From: Nymphaea colorata
Taxonomy: Eukaryota; Streptophyta; Magnoliopsida; Nymphaeales; Nymphaeaceae
DNA length: 32,015 bases
Direction of reading: 5' to 3'
Assembly (NCBI RefSeq): GCF_008831285.2
Contig: NW_022205079.1
Coordinates: 1 to 32,015 of the forward strand
Position 1 is the first letter of the stretch, and every line of letters begins with the position of its first letter. Both the position numbers and the translations under genes were made by a program. This document shows positions 18,792 to 27,572 of this stretch, piece after piece. Under the pieces are notes generated by a model. The model was not told where the DNA came from and searched no databases. It was given only the letters and a program-made list of their open reading frames with translations.

Positions 18792-21700
18792 ATGCAGGAA
18801 CACCAACCAAACAGAGAAGCAAATAATTGAGTAGCGTTTAGATGTAAAGATTGCGGAAAATACCCAATACCTAAAGCTGAATGATAATTAATTTGTCCTT
18901 TACAATCTTGTAGAAAAATAATCCAATTCAGGCCTGTTCAAAAACTAAAGACTTCTCATATTGAATACCATACAATAATCGATATGCTATCTTAGCAAGG
19001 TTCCGCCCTCTTTGATCCCATTTTAAAACGAAAGCGAAGTAAATGGCCAGCAAGCAAAGGAAAAGCTACACTCTATGAAACGTATGAAATGGAGAAAATA
19101 AGCTAACCTGCAGGATGCTTACCGAAAAGAATGGCATTGAAATAAAGTGAATAAAAATGAAAGGAAAATAGAGTGGGTTTATTACTTTTCCAACAAAGAA
19201 CTCATGGAGAATGGTATTATCATTTAGCTTCATCTTCACGAGGCCTAGACATGAAGTTGATGAGAAATATCACAAAAAGATAAAGCCAATCATCGAGGAA
19301 AAGAAGCCCATAAATGAGGAAAAACGGTAAATACCCCTCATCCAACCATAATAATCTGAAATAATCAATCAATATATGGAGAAGTCAAAGCATGAGGAGA
19401 CTCAAATATACAATCGAAGTTCAAAGAAGAATTTAGAAGAAGTAAACAGCCAAACTAATAAATATATCTTAACTAAACTAATTTTCTTAAAACGCTCCTT
19501 TAGGGGTATTCGTGAGAGAAAACAGAAGATATAACACTTAGAAAGATCCTGAACATAGCAGAGCAGGGACCATTTATAGTAATCCATTCCATAGTGAAAA
19601 TTTGGCAAAAAATGATGATATCGTCCAGTTCATTTGTCAAAATAGGAGTTATAAGATTTGCCAAACATAAGGGAAACATATAATCATTGAATAAAGAACC
19701 AAACGAACCAATGCCATCAAAATATCCAAAAAATCATCAAAAAATCTATAAGATTCAAATTCTCGAACAAATTTCAAAGTCTTTAGCCATATCTTTCCGA
19801 AAGAAGCCAAACCCTCAAGGAAACAGACTGGACAGTCTTTACTACTAAAGCAAGACTCCAAGTCAAAATTTTACTTCGATTTCTTGAATGAATGCATCAA
19901 TTCACCACTTCTCTTGTTGATCGGCTTCCCTCAACGAAGTAAATAGATTAGTTTGAAAAATTTAGGATTACTTTTTTCACAAAGAGAATGGAATCGTTTA
20001 TAAAATAGCATATGGAAGGTAAGAGAGCAGTCTCATATACTAGCTTTCTTAAAACACTCCTATAGTGTGTGAAAATTATGAGTATATGATGACCTGAAGG
20101 CGTAATTCTTTAGTACGTCAATTCTTCTTCAAAAACTCTCAATAATAGCCACCGTTGTCTGTTTCATAGATTACAAGGGCCTATCTTTTTGTGCAAAGCT
20201 TTCCAGCCTTAAAATCCTTCACTAAAAGCAACAAATCATTCAAGCGTTCCAACGTAAACGAAGATATTCTTTTGAAGAAATGTAAAATTTATAGTTATTC
20301 ATTGTATCAACTGCAGATTTTCATGACATATGCGTTACCTGAACACGTCAAGTCTAAACTGGAGTTATCTTTACCATCAAACCGAATAAAGCAATTTAAA
20401 GTTCAGTTTTAAATGAGATGTTTAGCGACATTTTCGTCAACATCCTCAAAGGAGAGCTCTGCCACATATACAATAGCAATCTGTTCGACCAGCTTCGATA
20501 GATGAGTCTCTAGATAATAGACTAGGCGGTTAGTGACAGCATTCTCATGCTGGTTAACAGGCTCTTCGGAAAAGGACGGAAAGCGATGCTTTATGGGAAA
20601 TCATCATTCACTAAGTTTAAAGAAAGTATAAGATCGTGACCACAGTGGACAGCATTCTGCCAGGGTATCTTCTATATTCGATTATCTACAAACTGGGAAT
20701 CATCATTAAGAAGAATACAAGCATGAAGACAACTTTATCCTGTTCAAAAAACCAAAGCCATAGAAAAGTAATATGTTGTTGGATTCCAGCCTATTGTATA
20801 CTGTCTGAACTACGAGCAAATGTCCCCTCTTTCCAGCAAATAAAGTAAAACCTTCAATCTTCCCAATAAATAACGAAGAACTGTAAATGCTGATCAACAA
20901 TGAATAGTACGAAAATATTCCTCCTCAGTAAACTACCTCACTCCTAAGGTCAATATCCAGCTTTCAAAACAAACCCTACACATCAATGGATAGAGTATCC
21001 TTATCTATCAAACCATGACCTCTGATATCCTACAGAAGATAACTATTAAATCGTGCTTTCCGCTATCAGTTGGCTCCTGGAGGCGAGAGACACAACTAGG
21101 CCTTTGATTGGCTTTATTAAGACCTAGGAACTTATCTTCTGGACGGGAAAGGTGCCAATCATCAGTCTCTTCTACGAAGCTTTGCAGATTATTTATTGCA
21201 CATGGCGACCTCGAAAAAGCAAATGAGCAAATCAAGCTTTCATTAAAACATTAACATAGATCTTCGGACCAAATAGCATAAAACTTTGAAGAAAAATATG
21301 ATGTGAGTTCTCACTATTTATCAATGAACCGTAAGGACGAATGCTAAAGGAATTAAACTAATGCAAGTCCATATGCGAAAACAATAAATACGAGGATAGT
21401 CCAATATACATAAAGATCTTAATGAAAATGGCAAAGTTGAATCTTTCCATGTCCAAATTCAACGAATCAATATCTCTCAGCATGACAAGCCTGAAACGAT
21501 TGCAGTCGAAAGTGGAAGATTAGCATATTATCTGAGCTAGGCTGCAGCTTGCGAGTTTCTATAGGTTGGAGAGTTGCTATTGAGGTCTTTCGAACTGACA
21601 ATCGAAGATAAGAGCTTTTTGAAGTCATTTCCCTCTGTGCTGAACGATGCCAAAACGTAGATAGCATTCGAGCATATAAGCGTCTCTACAGGATCATCCT

Positions 21701-22070
21701 TTTTCCCTATCTCAAGCGTATGAGTTTGAAATAATCCCAAATTTACCTGATGATCGTGCAATAGTTGAATGTCGCATTCAAGCAATCGAGTCTCCGAGAG
21801 CAGCAAATATACGACTGCATCAGGTAGCGGAGGATGCTGGTGGAGGCAAATGCGAAGATGAAGAATTATTTCAAGAATATAGTGAAATTGCATGACGAGA
21901 TCATCAAAAAGAAGCTGCTTTAGGAGTACCTTTACAATGAGGATGAGTATTTGCTTGCCAAAATAGACAAAAACTAAGTTTAGCTCTTCCTAAAATAAAC
22001 CTTCCTGATCACTAATCTGATCGGTATAGGTTTCGTGCAAGGGATGTTGAAGGATATCTACTATGATTGA
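18792..22070 (+). CDS. Long unassigned gene with N-terminal Cys pairs, many frame breaks
   Basis: Coding-like sequence from ATG 18792 to TGA 22068-22070, about 1,080 codons if one gene. The N-terminus shows R-C-K-D-C-G-K and, about 20 residues on, C-P-L-Q-S-C, a possible zinc-binding knuckle. Long open stretches follow: K-Y-H-K-K-I-K-P-I-I-E-E-K-K, F-Y-F-D-F-L-N-E-C-I-N-S-P-L-L-L-L-I-G, M-F-S-D-I-F-V-N-I-L-K-G-E-L and A-F-D-W-L-Y-E-D-L-G-T-Y-L-L. The C-terminal third is helical (N-A-K-M-K-N-Y-F-K-N-I-V-K-L-H-D-E-I). At least eight frame changes exist, several in AAG|GAA contexts (for example 20705-20716). A boundary near 20072 is possible, because coding resumes after TGA codons without a clear ATG. 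No family is recognised. Confidence 0.45.
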
Positions 22071-22146
22071 CCGTTCGTATATCTTTCTTTTGTGATGAAT
22101 AATTGTAAACCTGACGATATTATTGTTCCCTATCTAATAAAAATAA

Positions 22147-23059
22147 TGGCAGCTATCCGTCACGACCATCTGTCTTAGATGAAATCGGTCAACAAGTTGC
22201 TTGAGATTGCGGAAATGAAGCACTATCTAGAGGAAATGGAGGCTGATAAAGCGCAACAGTTCACTCGCAACTCCACAGCAAGGAAATGCCGCATAATTTT
22301 AGGTTTAGACATGCAAATAAACATCAGTCTGTCTCACTGCAAAGATATCATTAGCAAAAACAAAGACAAAACTTGTATGAATCGACGGATGGAAGTCCTG
22401 AACTTATGGATAGAGAATGGAACGATCATCCGGAATAAAGAAGCAGTCCTTTTAATAAAATAGTAGAGGAAAGCAGGGACGATCTCAACAGTGCAAGGCT
22501 TCCACACGTCACAGGCAAGATAAGATATTTAGTCTAAATTCCACTTTCCACGTCCACAACCCATCTAAATACGCAAAGAACTAAAATTAAATTGCATAAT
22601 CATACCGATACATCGAGGAGATGAGCTTTCCGCGGTCTTTGCAGCTCATAAATAACCCAAACCAAAACCAACGTTGTTTATTTTAAGCCAAACAAATCTG
22701 AGACCATAAGGTAGTTACTAAACCAGATGAAGGTGGAGAAGACAAAGAATAGCAAAATTGAGTTGAATGGCATGATTCACAACCTCAGTGACGTATAATC
22801 TCGCAACGATTCCGTTCTCTTTAGCACGAACCAGCTAAAATAACTGAAAAAGTATAAAAATTCATGCCTTTTCGAGAAGATTAGCGTCTTTTGATCCAGA
22901 AAATTGGAGAAAAATAAAGCATATGGAAACGCAAATTCAAGCTTAGCTGGCAAAAGCGGAAGATATAGATATAGGGAAGAAAAAGTAACCTCAAGGAGAT
23001 ATCGAAAAGATGATATGTTTTTACAACGCAATAAAAAGAGTTAAATATCATCATCATGA
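22147..23059 (+). CDS. Unassigned helical protein
   Basis: ATG 22147 follows about 75 bp of AT-rich spacer. The N-terminus is coiled coil (L-L-E-I-A-E-M-K-H-Y-L-E-E-M-E-A-D-K-A). The middle needs frame changes near 22290-22320 and 22700. A later part reads V-E-K-T-K-N-S-K-I-E-L-N-G-M-I-H-N-L and then either a Lys/Arg-rich end stopping at TGA 23057-23059 or an alternative frame. About 300 codons. The stop chosen overlaps the stop of the convergent minus-strand gene in the palindrome TCATGA. No homologue recognised. Confidence 0.4.
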
Positions 23060-24450
23060 TGAGTTCCATTTCGGTTGTCTGTTGCTATATATATTCTCGA
23101 ATTCTATGTTGTTGAGTACGTTGATGGCATATTGTTTGATTTTGACGAAATTAACACCGTATGCTGAGCTTGCGCAGGTGGAACGAGTGTCGATACAGCT
23201 ATTGAGGTATATCTTATCGTCCCTGCTTTACTCTATTTGCTGATCCTAACAATTCCTGTTCAAGCTTTCCTATAACTTGATCTGCATGATAAGATCAACA
23301 GACATGATTTCCTTTTGGGGGAATTCATGACTGTAACTGTTTTGCCAATTGGAGAAAGTGCTAACTTCATGATGCATATACTCTTTGCGTTGGGGTTATG
23401 AGCAAATGATGGTGATCCTGGGTGCAATATTCAATTTTCCAATCTACGTGAGTGGTTTTTTTTCTACTTTCATTTTTCCTAAATTGACTGGCAATTTCCT
23501 GAGTATTGGCTAATTGGATTCGATTTCAACTTGATGCAGATAGTCATCGATAAACTTATTCAATTTCTAATTGGCTTCCACTCTTATTTCCTCGTAATTG
23601 GCATTCTAGAACCCTTTGACGTGCTGATGTTCCTTGACGAAATTGATGAACTTGTTGCAATGGTCTCTAAACTTGCATATGTGGCGTTTCAATCTTTGGG
23701 TGTCCAGGTGGTTGAGATCCTAGATCATGCTGAGCAGATATTTATGGATCATCATTTGGCAACTATAGAGATAGAATAACTTATAAAGCATGTGCAGGAT
23801 AATATACTCCATTACTCCACTTTTCCTCCACTCTTGCAGTTACTTTTGCTCGCTATAGTTGGGATGTTCGAGGTAATAAACAAGCTCGAAGATATTGGTG
23901 AAGAATGATTATATGGTCCCGATTTCAGTCATGATGGCAACTGGTTTCAATTTAGTCAGGTAGATTTCTCTTTGGCTTCGTTTTTAGTGGAAAATGTGGT
24001 CGTTTTGAATCATTATAATGCTCTTGTCTTTTATTATCTTCCAGAATAGACGCAATACTTTCCTGGAGTTTTCCTTCATTGCGTTTCCGCTGCCTTCCTT
24101 GTTGGCCTATATGGCAAAGAAATTGATCTTGCTGATCTCTGCACAAAAAATATTTTCCTCGACTAATCTAAATGAATCTACTTTTACTGATCCAGTACGA
24201 TCAATTCTTTCAGGATGCGTAGATCGTTGGTATCGAATTCAAACGCAGTGACTAATTTCTTCAGACTGCAAATGCGATTTACGATTTGATTGTTGGGTCT
24301 TCTCCGCGAAGGGCCGATAGGACATCTAACATCTTTTATTGTAACGGTACTATGAAGTTTCCCCTATGATAATCGTTCGGGGGTTCCGTTGAGGTATTCG
24401 TTCAGGTTGGCTTCGAAGGATGTGTCGCTTTTGAAAAGGAAGGAAAGCAT
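23054..24450 (-). CDS. Unassigned protein, about 460 residues
   Basis: From ATG 24450 (M-L-S-F-L-F-K-S-D-T-S-F) to TGA 23056-23054. The last 260 codons are one uninterrupted frame with many TAA/TAG read as Glu. Pieces: I-C-S-L-K-K-L-V-T-A-F-E-F-D-T-N-D-L, V-L-R-L-F-W-K-I-I-K-D-K-S-I-I-M-I, F-T-N-I-F-E-L-V-Y-Y-L-E-H-P-N-Y, then a helical segment with repeated His, Asn and Glu. The C-terminal 40 residues include K-Q-Y-A-I-N-V-L-N-N-I-E-F. Probably all-helical, possibly ARM/HEAT-like, but not assigned. One frame change near 24170 and one near 23800 by single missing bases. It starts 113 bp downstream of the stop of the Notum-like gene on the same strand. Confidence 0.5.
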
Positions 24451-24562
24451 TATCTGTTATCTGATTAACAAATAATATAGCTTGAACTAAATTGGAGTTT
24501 TTTTCAACAAAAATCAAGAAAAATGGTATAAGAATTATGGGAAAATTGAATGTGTATACTCC

Positions 24563-25891
24563 TCAAAGGCATGCCTTGAGAGATTAGAAGTTGATGATGT
24601 TTGGATTGATAATTTGATCATTATGTTGAGATATTTTTGTTGGAACTTATGTTTCAATTTGCTTGCGGGTTTTCTTAGCTGATGGCTTGGGATTCTGACC
24701 GTTACAATCAACGTTGTAGGGCCATGGAACTTGATCAATGTACATCTTGGCGGCTTGAGGATTGGCCAAAAACTCAGCAATCGCCACTGAGATCATAGGC
24801 CCTCTCACTGAAGGGATCTTGATGCTTGGATCGGTGAAACTGTCCATGTCGGTGAAGCCATGCTGAACACAGGAAGGCATCCATGCGCCAACGTCCTTCC
24901 TATTTCCTTTGATCTTCTCAATGGCCTTAAGCGTTTGGTTCCTGTAGTCGTCGATGGCGGTGAGTACGGTATCATTGCAGGTGTCCAAATTGAATGGGGG
25001 ATCTCGGTTTGTCTTGCAGCCAGCAACCACGATATTGTCAATTGAGTATTGATCATAAGGAGATCAATGATGAAAAGGGGGCCTTTAGGTACTTGGCCAA
25101 GTTGGCAGCGTTGTAGCAATGATAATACTCGTTATTGAATTATTTGAGGCATTCAGGGAAGGGATATCCTGCTCCTCCGTCTTGGATCAGGTTGAAAAGG
25201 TTGGTTGCCATCACTTTAATGGTCTCGACGCCTGCAAATGGAGAGAAGAATTCAGTTATGAATAACCCACTGTCAGGAAGGGCATACACTTTAGCTTTTT
25301 TGGTGTTCTATATGAGATAATTAGAGTAGAGATAGGTGGCAATGCCGCCAGCTGAGACACCGGTAATGACGATAGCATCTCCATTGTAGAAATCGAATTG
25401 CTTGTCAAGGTAGTAAAATTGTTCCATGACGTTATTGTATCCTCTGAAATAAAGTTTCTTGTCCTTGTAAGATACGGGGTCATTCCTGCTGCCTGTATAC
25501 TCACTACCATCGCAATAGATGACATAGATCTTGGTCCAATCGTAGAAGACTGGATTTTCCTCTTGTTTGGTTGACAACAATCCTTCATTATTGAATGTGC
25601 GGGTGGGTGTAGCTTTTTTGGTGGATCCTAGCTCTCCATTAGTTCTCTTGTAGCAACTTTAGAGGGTATCAGCTAGTGTGAATCCCTCGCAGAAGCCACC
25701 GCTATTGAAATAGATCATATATTTGTTCTTATTTGCTCCTGAGCCGAGATGGTAGTAAAGACCGGTAGGCGTGCCATCCAAGCAGGCAGATCCTCGCTCC
25801 TGGGAATGCAGGACTAGCGTGTAGAAGTCAGATTGGGGGTGAACTTGCGTTACGATGAGGAGAGAATAGATAGATAGAGAATCGACCTCAT
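24563..25891 (-). CDS. Notum/pectinacetylesterase family carboxylesterase, secreted
   Basis: From ATG 25891 to TGA 24565-24563, about 440 residues. The N-terminus M-R-S-I-L-Y-L-S... is hydrophobic like a signal peptide, with one base missing near 25868. Family landmarks: A-C-L-D-G-T-P-T-G-L-Y-Y, F-N-S-G-G-F-C-E-G, the nucleophile elbow G-V-S-A-G-G (Ser), Y-D-Q-Y-S-I-D-N (Asp) and S-C-V-Q-H-G-F (His), so the full catalytic triad is present. Cys residues are plentiful, as in secreted members. Family enzymes remove acetyl or acyl groups from pectin or lipidated proteins; a protist enzyme could be digestive or lysosomal, which is inference. Two frame breaks at 25061-25085 flank the Asp motif: the conserved P-L-F-I-I-D lies one frame away, repaired by one C and one T. 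TAA codons read as Glu (for example T-L-E-S-C-Y). Confidence 0.85.
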
Positions 25892-26182
25892 TTTGAACGA
25901 TTTAATAATAAAACTATCAACTCTAAACACCTCATCAAAAAAATAAATTGAAAACCATCAAATCACTCCATTTTTATGATCCTTATTCAATATACCCATT
26001 TGCAAAAATATTCTCTTTTCCATATTTTTCCTTCCATTATTCTAAGTTTCCAAATCTGTTCCTCTTTCTGATAATAAGTCTATTTATTTTCGTAAGCTAT
26101 CGGTTTCCCAATCGGTATTAATCCGAAGCGAATAAGTTAATATATATAAAAGAATGCCAGTGTATAAAATTAATTTAGTCAG
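25892..26182. promoter_or_regulatory. Divergent spacer, 291 bp
   Basis: AT-rich region between the Notum-like gene (minus) and the plus-strand gene starting at 26183. No coding frame was recognised. It holds the promoters of both genes. Confidence 0.35.
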
Positions 26183-27365
26183 ATGCAGAACCAACTTCTC
26201 TCGGCCTTCAACAACTTCGCCTTCCACAATACCACCCAAATCATGCTCTCCAATCTGACCACCGAGGAGCTCAAGGAGATCCTTTCCGCAGTAAAACAAG
26301 AACCGCAATATGAGAACCTGACCCATATGATCAGAGTGACGCTCTTCCTCAACTTGTCGCATAGGATCGATCGCAGCTTTACCTGGCTCACTACATGAAC
26401 GTTTAGATTGAAGAGTTTAGGAATTAGAGAAGTAGCATAGTTGCAGGCCACCTCGAGAGCGAAAGCTTAGAAAAAATAATGGATGACTTTTCATCTCTAG
26501 AAGAAAGGGGCAAACTTTTGTTCAATGGTGACTTTTAGACCGTTATGGATGCTGTCTTTGACCCTGAATTGGCGATACCTCCCATGAAAAGGTCAACGGT
26601 AGCCCCTGGTGTCTCACAGTCTATCAAATCGTGCTCGCTATCCAAAAAACAGACCAGCAAGAGGAGATGCAAGACTCTAGCGACGAGGAAAGCCATCAAA
26701 ATAGTGCAAAATATAGTTCTTTTACTAGCTTTTAGCATTACAGACCAAATGGCTGATTGTAGCTTTCAGCAATTACTGACGCTCTTTAACATTTCTCGGA
26801 ATTGGTCTTTCGCTTCATGGTTTACAGAAACACTGTCCTTGCCCTGCATGAAATCTCGCCCTTCCCCAGATTGCCATAAACCATGAAACGATGGAAAAAT
26901 GCCATGGAAGAGCATTACGCGAGAGCCAATCACATTTTTTCCTTTGTTGCTGGATTCAAACACAATGACAATTCTTACTCTTTCGGAAGATTCACGCCTG
27001 AGTTGCTCATATAGGAGGGATATTTAAACGAATACGTTGAGGCATTGGTAGATCTGTCCATTGATGAGGATTTGGTTGCTTTTTGCTCGCATTCTAAGCA
27101 AGCCTTCGGAGACCTTTACCAAGGATTCTAAGCAGTGATAATGACGGATCTCAAAGAGGAGCAGCATGAGGATGTGAGGGAATAGCTTGCAAAATGGTAT
27201 AGGTATGGCCTGAAGCCATGCACTTTACTCAAAATAATCGAATCATAGTCTTTATGCGAGGAGATAAAATACGAATATTGCCTTAGAAAGGATAGCTATA
27301 TTTAAAGCTGCGCTAAGGTCCATGGATTCCTTGATCACCCGACCCATATTGTTGCCTGTTCGTGA
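26183..27365 (+). CDS. Unassigned protein, about 390 residues
   Basis: From ATG 26183 (M-Q-N-Q-L-L-S-A-F-N-N-F-A-F) to TGA 27363-27365. Helical throughout. N-terminal part: T-T-E-E-L-K-E-I-L-S-A-V-K-Q-E and L-F-L-N-L-S-H-R-I-D-R-S-F. An acidic Ser-rich linker follows (D-S-S-D-E-E-S-H-Q-N-S). The C-terminal 190 codons are one clean frame: V-Y-R-N-T-V-L-A-L-H-E-I-S-P-F, A-M-E-E-H-Y-A-R-A-N-H-I-F-S-F-V-A-G-F, W-Y-R-Y-G-L-K-P-C-T-L-L-K-I-I-E. Three or four single-base breaks (near 26392, 26600 and 26805) separate the parts. TAG/TAA give Glu in E-L-L-I-E-E-G-Y. No family recognised. Confidence 0.5.
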
Positions 27366-27572
27366 TGTTTACTACATTCAATGACTCATTTACCTTTATT
27401 CAAAATTCAACTCTTATCTTTCTAAAATGGCAATATTTTTAAATATTTTCAACTTTCTTTGATCCTGTCTTTTAAACCTTCTTCCGGTTTCCCTTTTCCC
27501 TTCACTCTGATCTTGATTGCCCGATATATATGAGTGTGCCTGCATCGAAGGTCCCGTTTTATAATAAATAAA

